Of a DNA stretch of 64,000 nucleotides, positions 1 to 6,846 are shown piece after piece. Source of the DNA: Pseudomonas tensinigenes (GTDB lineage: Bacteria; Pseudomonadota; Gammaproteobacteria; Pseudomonadales; Pseudomonadaceae); the NCBI RefSeq assembly GCF_014268445.2, contig NZ_CP077089.1, forward strand, positions 1,667,501 to 1,731,500, read 5' to 3'. The translations under genes and the position numbers were made by a program. Position 1 is the stretch's first letter; every line of letters starts with the position of its first letter. The notes under the pieces are model-generated. The model was given only the letters and a program-made list of their open reading frames with translations. It was not told the origin of the DNA and ran no database searches.

Positions 1-202
1 ACGATGATGAAGTAATCCATGAAAATCCTTGGTCTCCGTGGCGCAGATTTGGCAATTTGGCGCTACTGTAGGGGCTACATCAGGGAGAGAGTGTGCAGGT
101 GTCTGTACCGCGCCTGAATGAAAGCCAATTTATCCGGGCGGTGTCGTGACAGGCGTCAAGCCACGGAGTTTAATGACTATATGTTTTTTTGGAGTTGATG
201 CT

Positions 203-667
203 ATGCGTAAGTCTGTTCTGCTGGTTGCTTCCTTTTCCACGATGGCGATGTTGCTTACCGGCTGCCAATCGAGCCTGACCGGTGACTCCTACTCCCGTGA
301 CGAAGCGCGTCGCGTGCAGACGATTCGCATGGGCACCATCGAATCCCTGCGCCCGGTGAAAATCGAAGGCACCAAGACCCCGATCGGCGGCATCGCCGGT
401 GCAGCGGTCGGCGGCGTCGGCGGCAGCGCCATCGGCGGCGGCAAGGGCAGCATCGTTGCCGCGGTTATCGGTGCGGTGGCGGGCGGTCTGATCGGTTCGG
501 CAACCGAAGAAGGTCTGACCCGTACCCAGGGTGTGGAAATCACCGTGCGTGAAGACGACGGCAGCATGCGCGCCTATGTGCAGCAGGTTCAGGAGAATGA
601 AGTGTTCCGCGTTGGCGAGCGCGTGCGCATCTCCACCGTTGGCGGGACCAGCCGCGTTTCGCACTAA
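203..667 (+). CDS. glycine-zipper outer-membrane lipoprotein (SlyB-like)
   Basis: The product is 154 residues. It begins with a lipoprotein signal peptide ending in the lipobox LLTGC (Cys about 21). Residues about 60-105 are a glycine-zipper stretch with many GxxxG spacings (GGIAGAAVGG, GAVAGGLIGS), as in the SlyB/PcpA-type 2TM glycine-zipper lipoproteins of the cell envelope. The C-terminus is a small hydrophilic domain. The frame is open from 146, but I chose the ATG at 203 because it gives a clean signal peptide and has TTGGAG just upstream. The gene ends at a strong terminator and faces the bacteriocin locus. Its last part is duplicated about 1.5 kb away. The exact role is unknown; family members are tied to envelope integrity. 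Confidence 0.85.
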   Translation: MRKSVLLVASFSTMAMLLTGCQSSLTGDSYSRDEARRVQTIRMGTIESLRPVKIEGTKTPIGGIAGAAVGGVGGSAIGGGKGSIVAAVIGAVAGGLIGSATEEGLTRTQGVEITVREDDGSMRAYVQQVQENEVFRVGERVRISTVGGTSRVSH

Positions 668-724
668 GCGGAATTCAGGGTAAAGAAAACCCCGATCAGG
701 TGACTGGTCGGGGTTTTTCTTTAT
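548..724 (+). repeat. direct repeat, copy 1 (native 3' end of lipoprotein gene plus terminator)
   Basis: This 177-bp stretch covers the last 40 codons of the lipoprotein gene, its stop and its terminator. It recurs in the same orientation at 2062-2238 with no gaps and about 13 mismatches counted by eye (about 93% identity). This copy is continuous with the intact gene, so it is the native one. Confidence 0.9.
686..717. terminator. bidirectional rho-independent terminator
   Basis: A GC-rich stem (AAAACCCCGA pairing with TCGGGGTTTT) is flanked by an A-run on the left and a T-run on the right. It can therefore end the lipoprotein gene from the left and the leftward bacteriocin/immunity genes from the right. 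Confidence 0.85.
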
Positions 725-730
725 CGTGTT

Positions 731-964
731 TCAACGTCCATTACACGTCAGTTGGAAGGTGTACTTCGGATCGAAGACATTCTTCCCGATCAGCTTCTCC
801 AATGAGGCAAGCTGATCATTTGAGAGCTCGTAACCCTCCCAGCCCTGCTGCTTGGAAGACCAGTTCATGATGGCTGCCAGATTCTCGTCACATCCTGGAG
901 GTAATTCCTCTTCAAAAACGAGAAACTCTGTTTTCCTATCGAATGCTTCAATCCTATAGATCAT
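731..964 (-). CDS. small accessory protein of bacteriocin locus (DUF7683-like)
   Basis: This is a 77-residue acidic soluble protein starting with ATG (MIYRIEAFD). Proteins of this look (MxYxIEAFDR... and a C-terminal ELSxxQxAxLE segment) are found next to colicin/pyocin immunity genes in Pseudomonas. I believe they carry the DUF7683 label but could not check. It is the last gene of the older toxin/immunity unit, 9 bp after the immunity gene to its right, and ends just before the shared terminator. A diverged relative lies at 2257-2508, also last in its unit; both share an LSxxQxAxLExL core and a TC near the C-terminus. Function is unknown; a second immunity or chaperone-like role is only a guess. 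Confidence 0.6.
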   Translation of the reverse strand: MIYRIEAFDRKTEFLVFEEELPPGCDENLAAIMNWSSKQQGWEGYELSNDQLASLEKLIGKNVFDPKYTFQLTCNGR

Positions 965-973
965 AAGAGACCG

Positions 974-1231
974 TCACCAGACATCGCTGTAGTCAAAAGA
1001 GATCTGATAATCGTAAGTTTTGAAGACGATGCTATGTTGAAAATACGGTTGAATGACTGGAATCCATTCTTCGAGAACATTGAAACCGCCATTGTTTATG
1101 TTGTTTTCCACCGGTATTCCCAAGGCATTCAAAACGGTTTCATCATCGCCTAAATCCTTGGAATACTCTTCGCCTTCGCATAGATCAGTTTGCTTGTCGT
1201 ACCACTCCAGCCTCAGTTTTAATCCCATCAT
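974..1231 (-). CDS. colicin E3-type immunity protein (copy C)
   Basis: The product is about 85 residues and closely resembles the cloacin/colicin E3 immunity family. It has the opening MGLKLRLEWYD, the acidic KDLGDDETVLNALG segment, NNINNGGFNV and IQPYFQHSI, with the C-terminal ISFDYSD. These proteins bind the rRNase tip of E3-type colicins and block it. A GTG at 1240 also opens the frame, but ATG at 1231 or 1228 with GAGG upstream fits the family start. It lies directly downstream of an orphan toxin tip (1237-1518), its presumed original partner. It probably gives immunity to a toxin variant the strain no longer makes. Confidence 0.85.
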   Translation of the reverse strand: MMGLKLRLEWYDKQTDLCEGEEYSKDLGDDETVLNALGIPVENNINNGGFNVLEEWIPVIQPYFQHSIVFKTYDYQISFDYSDVW

Positions 1232-1236
1232 CAACC

Positions 1237-1518
1237 TCACAAGTATTTTTTTCTGATGCTTCTTTCATCTTTTGGGTCCTCGCGTCGCTCTCCTGTAAAA
1301 GGGTCAAACGCGCCTAGGTGAGTTCCGTCACTTGCTCGGTAAACCTCCAACTCTCCGTGCATCGAGTCCCACTCGTAAATTCTCCTGCCTTTTGCATTCT
1401 TCCAGCGCTCCCGAAGTCCGCCGCCTTCTTGTATGGGATTTAATTTCTGTGCTTTTTTCAGACCTGGAAACGCAGAAACTACCTCATAGTTTCCCCGTCC
1501 GGTGACGGGGTGGGGTAT
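1237..1518 (-). pseudogene. orphan E3-type rRNase toxin tip (copy C), no start
   Basis: The minus strand encodes about 94 codons with no start or delivery domains. They read VVSAFPGLKKAQK, then GGGLRERWKNAKGRRIYEWD, SMHGELEVYRASDGTHLGAFD and finally ERSIRKKYL followed by TGA. This is the colicin E3/cloacin cytotoxic domain. The Asp and His of WDSMH, the Glu of GELE and the Arg of ERSIRKK match the colicin E3 residues D510, H513, E517 and R545. The active site looks intact, so the piece is a silent cassette rather than a decayed toxin. It starts right behind immunity gene B and ends beside immunity gene C. Confidence 0.8.
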
Positions 1519-1529
1519 AGAGCGGATAC

Positions 1530-1784
1530 CTACCAGTTATTTCGGTAAACGAAAGATACTTGGTAGTCGTAGGACGAATATTGGATGAGATGCTGGAAGT
1601 TGGGTTGGAGAATCTCTACCCAATCGGATGTAACATCAAACCCGCCTTTGTTTATGTTCTTGGCAGGCACTAGGCCTAACGCTTCAATTATTGAGAAGTC
1701 CTCACCAAAATCCTTCGACAGTTCCTCTCCTTCACCCAGTTCGGTTTGCTGGTCATACCATTCAAGCCTTGCCCTCATTCCCAT
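1530..1784 (-). CDS. colicin E3-type immunity protein (copy B)
   Basis: This is an 84-residue protein of the E3 immunity family: MGMRARLEWYDQQTEL, KDFGEDFSIIEALG, NINKGGFDV, ILQPNFQHLI and a C-terminal VSFVYRNNW. The ATG at 1784 follows the TGA-containing end of orphan tip B by a few bases, the usual toxin-immunity spacing. It differs clearly from copies A and C, as expected if each protects against a different toxin variant. The frame is intact and it retains the acidic patches that contact the toxin in this family, so it is probably functional if transcribed. Confidence 0.85.
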   Translation of the reverse strand: MGMRARLEWYDQQTELGEGEELSKDFGEDFSIIEALGLVPAKNINKGGFDVTSDWVEILQPNFQHLIQYSSYDYQVSFVYRNNW

Positions 1785-1791
1785 GTAATCC

Positions 1792-2061
1792 TCATGAATA
1801 TTTTTTGATACTTCGTTTCTTTTTTGGCGGATCTATCTGTTCGCCGGTCCTATGCTCGAAATAGCCTAAATGACTGCCATCGCTTGCACGGTAGACTTCA
1901 ATTTCGCCGTGTAGATAGTCCCATTCATAGATTACTCGGCCTTTCGCGTTGATCCAGCGATCCCGAAGCCCTCCGTTGTATGGTGTTTTCTTTTTTGCTC
2001 TTCTCAAATCAGGAAAGGCTGAGATATCTAACGTTTCAGAAGCTGAATGATAAATAAGTCC
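1792..2061 (-). pseudogene. orphan E3-type rRNase toxin tip (copy B), joined to lipoprotein-gene copy
   Basis: About 88 codons encode a cytotoxic domain without delivery domains: SAFPDLRRAKKK, GLRDRWINAKGRVIYEWD, YLHGEIEVYRASDGSHLGYFE, KKKRSIKKYS. The colicin E3 catalytic Asp, His, Glu and Arg positions are all present. The frame runs on into the antisense of the duplicated lipoprotein gene end (from 2062), and the only initiator there would be a TTG, so this is a truncated cassette cut at the recombination joint and not a gene in its own right. Immunity gene B follows. Confidence 0.8.
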
Positions 2062-2238
2062 CGTGAAGCCGACGGCGGCATGCGTGCCTACGTGCAGCAA
2101 GTTCAGGGGAATGAAGTTTTCCGCGTTGGCGAACGCGTGCGCATCTCCACCGTTGGCGGGACCAACCGCGTTTCGTACTAAGCGGAATGTAGGGTAAAGA
2201 AAACCCCGATCAGGTGATTGGTCGGGGTTTTTCTTTAT
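2062..2238 (+). repeat. direct repeat, copy 2 (imported lipoprotein gene end plus terminator)
   Basis: This is the second copy of the 177-bp segment at 548-724. The reading frame of the lipoprotein C-terminus and the stop codon are kept, with several amino-acid changes (for example Ser to Asn and His to Tyr near the end). It marks the boundary between the older toxin cassettes on the left and the intact toxin unit on the right. Confidence 0.9.
2200..2231. terminator. bidirectional terminator, duplicated copy
   Basis: Same hairpin as at 686-717 (one mismatch in the loop region), with A-run and T-run flanks. For leftward transcription it should stop messages from the intact toxin-immunity unit before they reach the orphan cassettes. 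Confidence 0.8.
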
Positions 2239-2256
2239 TGTTTTCAGCTCGCTGAG

Positions 2257-2508
2257 TTAGTAATCGAAACAGGTTCCCATGAAGTACTCCAAACCTCTCG
2301 GGAAGCTCTCCTTGAGAAGAGCTTCCAGCGCAGCTACTTGATTCGTGCTCAATAATAACTCGCCGGGCTCCAGTTCACTCACCGGCTTGGACTCTATGAG
2401 TTGTGCGACTTTCTCATTCATCTCGATATCGGTGATGTACCGCTCGAATTGCAAGGAGTCGTCCGGAACTTCATCAGGGAAAAATCCGATGATCGAAAGG
2501 TAGCGCAT
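2257..2508 (-). CDS. small accessory protein of bacteriocin locus (second DUF7683-like)
   Basis: This protein of about 83 residues (MRYLSIIGFFPDEVP...) is last in the intact toxin unit, after the immunity gene. It aligns loosely with the protein at 731-964: both have a (E)LLLSxxQxAxLExL core, then an aromatic stretch and TC. A TTG at 2517 also opens the frame; I prefer the ATG at 2508, but neither has a good ribosome site. The repeated position, toxin then immunity then this gene, indicates a conserved third member of the module. Function is unknown. Confidence 0.55.
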   Translation of the reverse strand: MRYLSIIGFFPDEVPDDSLQFERYITDIEMNEKVAQLIESKPVSELEPGELLLSTNQVAALEALLKESFPRGLEYFMGTCFDY

Positions 2509-2531
2509 TACTGTCAATTAGCCTGTTTTCG

Positions 2532-2780
2532 CTATTCACTGTAGTCAAACGAAATTTGATAGTCGTTAGTGCTCATGGTGATTTGATGTTGAAAGTGCGG
2601 CTGAATAGTCGCAACCCACTTTTCTACAATGTTGAAGCTGCCATTATTGATGTTGCCCTCCACCGGAATGCCTAAGGCATTCAATACTGATTCATCATCC
2701 CCTAAATCTGTTGACGATTCTTCGCCTTGGAATTCCAGGGTTGCTGTGTCGTACCATTCCATTCTCAGTTTCAGTCCCAT
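2532..2780 (-). CDS. colicin E3-type immunity protein (copy A, partner of intact toxin)
   Basis: This is an 82-residue E3 immunity-family protein with MGLKLRMEWYD, TDLGDDESVLNALG, NINNGSFNIV, IQPHFQHQI and ISFDYSE. The ATG at 2780 is preceded by GAGGAAGAG and lies 7 bp after the toxin stop, so the pair is translated together. It should bind the rRNase tip of the toxin at 2788-4011 in the producer cytoplasm and block cleavage of 16S rRNA. The close pairing makes this the cognate immunity protein. Confidence 0.9.
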   Translation of the reverse strand: MGLKLRMEWYDTATLEFQGEESSTDLGDDESVLNALGIPVEGNINNGSFNIVEKWVATIQPHFQHQITMSTNDYQISFDYSE

Positions 2781-2787
2781 CTCTTCC

Positions 2788-4011
2788 TCACAGATATCTT
2801 TTTTTGATACTTCTTTCTTTTAAAGGCCCTTCGCGTTGCTCACCTGTATAGGGATCGAAGGCTCCCAGGTGCGTTCCATCGCTTCGGTACATTTCTAACT
2901 CTCCATGCCTTGAATCCCATTCGTAAATTCTCTTTCCTTTGGCATCTGTCCAGCGCTTACGAAGTCCACCTCCGCCCTGGACCGGATTCTTGTCTTTACC
3001 TTTTTTCAAATCTGGAAATGCGGTGATTTGTTCTGTACTCGGTGGTTGATGGTAGCTGTGACCCGCAGGTGCCAAGCCTTTGCGTATTGTGTTCAGTACA
3101 ACGTATAACGGTTTTACCCCCGACCCCACCGGAAAAACCAGAATAAAATCCCGGTACTCCGGCGGATACACCGGATTCACCAGAATTCCATCCGCCGCTT
3201 TTGTCGGCGGGTACACCCAGATGTGCGGTGTCTGCGGTGCAGCCTCCAGCGCGGGAATACCAAGGATGTCCGAGCCATCTACAGCAGGCGTCCAGATCAG
3301 TTCTACACCTTCGCCCAAGTCAGCAATGAACTGGCTGCCACGCAACTTGAACTGCACGACATCAACCATTTCCCAGTCGCGATTCTTGCCGGTGTAGAAA
3401 CCGTAACCTTTCAGGCTGCCGTCGGCCTGCTGTTCGACCCTCAACCGAACACGCGTTCGTGCCTGTTCAAGTCCACGCAACTGCTCGTCGGTATAGAGCG
3501 CACTGTCGCCAAGACTCGATGGTATGAACAGCGCAACCAAACCAACTATAGGCGCAACTGCCGCACTAGATACAGCAGCGGGCAGTGCTTCAAACACCGA
3601 TCCCGCCAAAGCCAGACTGCCAAATCCGGCCGGAATAGCGGTTGCGCCGATTTTCTTGAGCGGAACTGCGCCGCTTTCATCGGCCTCACGCGCACCCAAC
3701 AGAATCAGCTCGCCGTAATCCTTCAGGCTGTCCGTCGGCACCATCCCCGAAGGACTGGCGTAATCGATAATCGCATCCGGCAATTTGCAGGACTTGGCGA
3801 ATACGCAGCCAGCCCGAACGGGCTCTGTCTTCCTAACCGCCACCTCACGGCTGCGCTCGAAAGCCTCCTGCCGCGCCAGCATGGCGTCGTAAGCGTTTTG
3901 TCTGGCCTCGCGCTCGGCCAATTCCGTGGCCGTCATGTAGCGGTAGGTGACATGATGCCCGTCGCCTTGCGGTGGGTTTTGAACCCGGGGAATGTCCTTG
4001 TTGCCAGCCAC
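2788..4011 (-). CDS. S-type pyocin-domain bacteriocin with colicin E3-type rRNase tip
   Basis: The product is 407 residues. Residues about 190-300 match the pyocin S domain (Pyocin_S, PF06958), including PPEYRDFILVFPVGSGVKPLY. The last 85 residues are an E3-type cytotoxic domain (RWTDAKGKRIYEWDSRHGEL ... ERSIKKRYL) with the Asp/His/Glu/Arg set of colicin E3, which cuts 16S rRNA in the decoding centre. A hydrophobic Ala/Gly stretch (about 120-165) may cross membranes. The first 110 residues are charged and carry a GCVFAKSCKLP motif but no recognisable large receptor-binding domain or TonB box. The GTG at 4011 has AAAGGA upstream. Delivery is unclear: a short S-type pyocin or a type VI effector are both possible. 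Confidence 0.8.
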   Translation of the reverse strand: MAGNKDIPRVQNPPQGDGHHVTYRYMTATELAEREARQNAYDAMLARQEAFERSREVAVRKTEPVRAGCVFAKSCKLPDAIIDYASPSGMVPTDSLKDYGELILLGAREADESGAVPLKKIGATAIPAGFGSLALAGSVFEALPAAVSSAAVAPIVGLVALFIPSSLGDSALYTDEQLRGLEQARTRVRLRVEQQADGSLKGYGFYTGKNRDWEMVDVVQFKLRGSQFIADLGEGVELIWTPAVDGSDILGIPALEAAPQTPHIWVYPPTKAADGILVNPVYPPEYRDFILVFPVGSGVKPLYVVLNTIRKGLAPAGHSYHQPPSTEQITAFPDLKKGKDKNPVQGGGGLRKRWTDAKGKRIYEWDSRHGELEMYRSDGTHLGAFDPYTGEQREGPLKERSIKKRYL

Positions 4012-4183
4012 TGATCGTCCTTTCGTTCATCCATCGACAGTCCTTCGCAAAGGGCTGCGCAACGTTAACGAAGCAGGAAAATGGTGGCTGTAGGACGCGT
4101 CGCTAAAGACGTGGGGATTGTTCGCTGTGTAACAGGAACGCAGGAAATTTGTGGCGAGGGAGCAAGCTCCCTCGCCACAGAGG

Positions 4184-5368
4184 TTATATCGGTTGGGAGT
4201 TCTTGCGACTCGCCGCCGCCGTCACCGCATAACCAATCAACGCCGCCAGAATCGACCCGGTCAAAATCCCCATCCGGTCCATGCCAGCGTAATCACTCAC
4301 ACCTGGTTCAAAGGCCAGCGAGCCGACAAACAGGCTCATGGTGAAGCCGATCCCGCACAAGATCGCCACGCCCAGCACCTGACCCCAGTTGGCGCCTTGG
4401 GGCAGGGCGGCGATGCCGGTTTTCACCGCGAGCCAGGTCAGGCCGAACACGCCGACGGTCTTACCCAGCAATAGGCCGACGGCGATGCCCATCGGTACGT
4501 GATGGGTGAAGCTTTCGACAGTGACACCGCTCAGCGACAGGCCGGCGTTGGCGAAGGCGAACAGCGGCAGAATGCCGTAGGCCACCCACGGGTGCAGCGC
4601 ATGTTCGAGGGTCAGCAGTGGCGACGGCTCGGCGTTTTTCGTGCGCAATGGAATGCAGAAGGCCAGGGTTACGCCCGCCAGCGTGGCGTGGACACCGCTC
4701 TTGAGGACGCAGACCCAGAGGATCAAACCGATGATCATGTACGGCCCGAGTTTGACCACGCCCAAGCGATTCATCGCCACCAGCGCCGCGATGCACGCTG
4801 CCGCCAGACCCAGCGACAGGGTCGACAGTTCGCCGGAGTAGAAGATCGCAATGATCACGATGGCGCCGAGGTCATCGATAATTGCCAGGGTCATCAGGAA
4901 CAGCTTCAGCGATACCGGCACGCGCTTGCCGAGCAGGGCCAGCACACCGAGGGCGAAGGCGATGTCGGTGGCGGTCGGGATCGCCCAGCCGTCGAGGGCT
5001 GCCGGATTGTCGCGGTTGAGGAACCAGTAAATCAGCGCTGGCACCAGCATGCCGCCGATCGCGGCGGCACCGGGCAGGACGATCTGTGACGGCTTGGACA
5101 ACTGGCCGTCGAGGACTTCGCGCTTAACTTCCAGGCCGATGAGCAGGAAGAACATCGCCATCAGACCGTCGTTGATCCACAGCAGCAGCGGTTTTGCGAT
5201 TTTCAACGCACCGATCTGCGCCACCACCGGCGTGTCGAGCAGGCCGGTGTACAGCCACGACAATGGCGAGTTGTTGATAATCAGGGCTAGGATGGCTGCG
5301 GCGATCAATAACAGACCGCTGGCAGCTTCCAACTGAAAGAAACGCGTGAAAGTGCTACGCAGAGGCAA
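4184..5368 (-). CDS. nhaA: Na+/H+ antiporter NhaA
   Basis: This inner-membrane antiporter exports Na+ in exchange for H+. The 394-residue product has the family features: [13 protein letters not shown] near the start, [19 protein letters not shown], and [10 protein letters not shown] with the two adjacent aspartates that bind Na+/H+, followed by many membrane helices. The frame is open to 5392, but a TTG at 5368 preceded by GGAGA at the right spacing gives a start fitting the family ([13 protein letters not shown]). The gene is transcribed alone, divergent from the PLP enzyme, from an AT-rich upstream region. Confidence 0.92.
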   Translation of the reverse strand: MPLRSTFTRFFQLEAASGLLLIAAAILALIINNSPLSWLYTGLLDTPVVAQIGALKIAKPLLLWINDGLMAMFFLLIGLEVKREVLDGQLSKPSQIVLPGAAAIGGMLVPALIYWFLNRDNPAALDGWAIPTATDIAFALGVLALLGKRVPVSLKLFLMTLAIIDDLGAIVIIAIFYSGELSTLSLGLAAACIAALVAMNRLGVVKLGPYMIIGLILWVCVLKSGVHATLAGVTLAFCIPLRTKNAEPSPLLTLEHALHPWVAYGILPLFAFANAGLSLSGVTVESFTHHVPMGIAVGLLLGKTVGVFGLTWLAVKTGIAALPQGANWGQVLGVAILCGIGFTMSLFVGSLAFEPGVSDYAGMDRMGILTGSILAALIGYAVTAAASRKNSQPI

Positions 5369-5618
5369 GGTCGCTCTCCATCGAATCGTCAAAAAAGGTG
5401 GGACACCCTAACCCGTACTGTTAGTTGTTAAAACAAAAGTTATATTCTTTTTTGTTATATGGCGTTACAAGGTGTCTGGCTCAAGCCACGCTGAGCCTAG
5501 CAGTTGCCTGACATATTGAGACTCAGCTGTATCTGTGCGCGCTATAGGATTTTTCCTAAGCTGATGAGTGAGCCTTTCTAACAGCTTCATCTCCTGCCGA
5601 TTCAACGAGACCATTACC

Positions 5619-6713
5619 ATGAGCGACAACCGACAGTGGGCCCGCGAAGCGATCCGCATCATCGAAGCGGATTTTCAGCGCAGCGCCGACACCCACCTGA
5701 TCCCTTTGCCGCTGCCGGGTTTTGCGGGCATCGAGTTGTATTTCAAGGATGAGTCCAGCCACCCGACTGGCAGTCTCAAGCATCGCTTGGCCCGTTCGTT
5801 GTTTCTCTATGCGCTGTGTAACGGCTGGCTCAAGCCCGGCGCGCCGGTGATCGAGGCGTCCAGTGGTTCGACGGCGATTTCAGAAGCGTATTTCGCGCGG
5901 ATGCTGGGCTTGCCGTTTATTGCGGTAATGCCGGCGACCACGTCCAAAGAGAAGATCGCCCAGATCGCTTTCTACGGTGGCCAGAGCCATCTGGTGAAAG
6001 ATCCGACGCAGATTTACGCCGAATCCGAGCGCCTGGCCCGCGAACATGGTGGACACTTCATCGACCAGTTCACCTACGCCGAGCGCGCGACCGACTGGCG
6101 GGCTAACAACAACATTGCCGAATCGATCTTCCAGCAGATGCGCTACGAGAAACACCCGGAACCGAGCTGGCTGATTTCCAGCCCCGGCACTGGCGGCACC
6201 ACCGCGACGCTCGGCCGTTACGTGCGCTATCGCCAGCACTGCACCCGTGTGTTGTGCGCCGATGCCGAGCGTTCGGTGTTCTTCGATTACTACCAGACCG
6301 GCGATGCGAGTTTGCGTCTGGATTGCGGTTCGCGCATTGAAGGCATTGGCCGGCCGCGCGTTGAAGCGTCGTTTCTGCCCAAGGTGATCGATGCGATGGT
6401 CAAGGTTCCGGACGCCTTGTCACTGGCGGCGATGCATTATCTGGCGCAGCGTCTGGGGCGGCATGTCGGCGGGTCGAGCGGGACCAATCTGATCGGCGCC
6501 TTGATGGCGGCGCAGCAGATGAAAGCGGCGGGGGAATCGGGGTCGATCGTGGCGATTCTGTGCGATGGCGGCGAGCGGTATGCCGACACTTATTACGATC
6601 AGGATTGGTTGCAGGCGCAGGGGTATGAGTTGAGCGGGTTGATTGAGGCGGTGGCGGCGAGTGCCGAGCGTGGGGAGCCACTGCCTGAGTCAGTCCTGCG
6701 CGCCAATATCTAA
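5619..6713 (+). CDS. PLP-dependent cysteine synthase-family enzyme
   Basis: This is a 364-residue fold-type II PLP enzyme. The PLP lysine lies in HPTGSLKHR (about 50), the substrate loop is SSGSTA (about 80-85) and the phosphate-binding loop is SSPGTGGT (about 190). These match the CysK/CysM/CBS superfamily, but the protein is longer than O-acetylserine sulfhydrylase and has an Asp/Tyr-rich C-terminus ([13 protein letters not shown]). Similar proteins are annotated as cysteine synthase-like or cysteine/cystine desulfhydrase-like, so the true substrate is open. ATG 5619 has ACGAGA upstream; the frame is open from 5568 without a better start. It is a single gene followed by a REPIN. Confidence 0.75.
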   Translation: MSDNRQWAREAIRIIEADFQRSADTHLIPLPLPGFAGIELYFKDESSHPTGSLKHRLARSLFLYALCNGWLKPGAPVIEASSGSTAISEAYFARMLGLPFIAVMPATTSKEKIAQIAFYGGQSHLVKDPTQIYAESERLAREHGGHFIDQFTYAERATDWRANNNIAESIFQQMRYEKHPEPSWLISSPGTGGTTATLGRYVRYRQHCTRVLCADAERSVFFDYYQTGDASLRLDCGSRIEGIGRPRVEASFLPKVIDAMVKVPDALSLAAMHYLAQRLGRHVGGSSGTNLIGALMAAQQMKAAGESGSIVAILCDGGERYADTYYDQDWLQAQGYELSGLIEAVAASAERGEPLPESVLRANI

Positions 6714-6732
6714 AGCCGAATGCAAAAACCAA

Positions 6733-6822
6733 TGTGGGAGCGAGCCTGCTCGCGAAGGCAGTATGTCAGGCAACGTGTCTGTTGAATGACACTCCGCTTT
6801 CGCGAGCAGGCTCGCTCCCACA
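6733..6822. repeat. REPIN (inverted REP pair)
   Basis: Two inverted copies of GTGGGAGCGAGCCTGCTCGC separated by about 50 bp, downstream of the PLP enzyme and convergent FAD dehydrogenase. Same family as at 16451, 22488, 45168, 49279, 50374, 52008 and 62533. Confidence 0.9.
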
Positions 6823-6846
6823 GGGTATTTGTGTTGCTTCGGATGA

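Noticed and set aside
1..15. Possible end of a gene running in from the left (..TMMK stop)
   Set aside because: Only five codons are visible, so nothing can be supported.
1792..2100. Orphan tip B as a complete 102-residue gene
   Set aside because: Its apparent start is a TTG inside the antisense of the lipoprotein-gene copy; the toxin part itself has no start codon.
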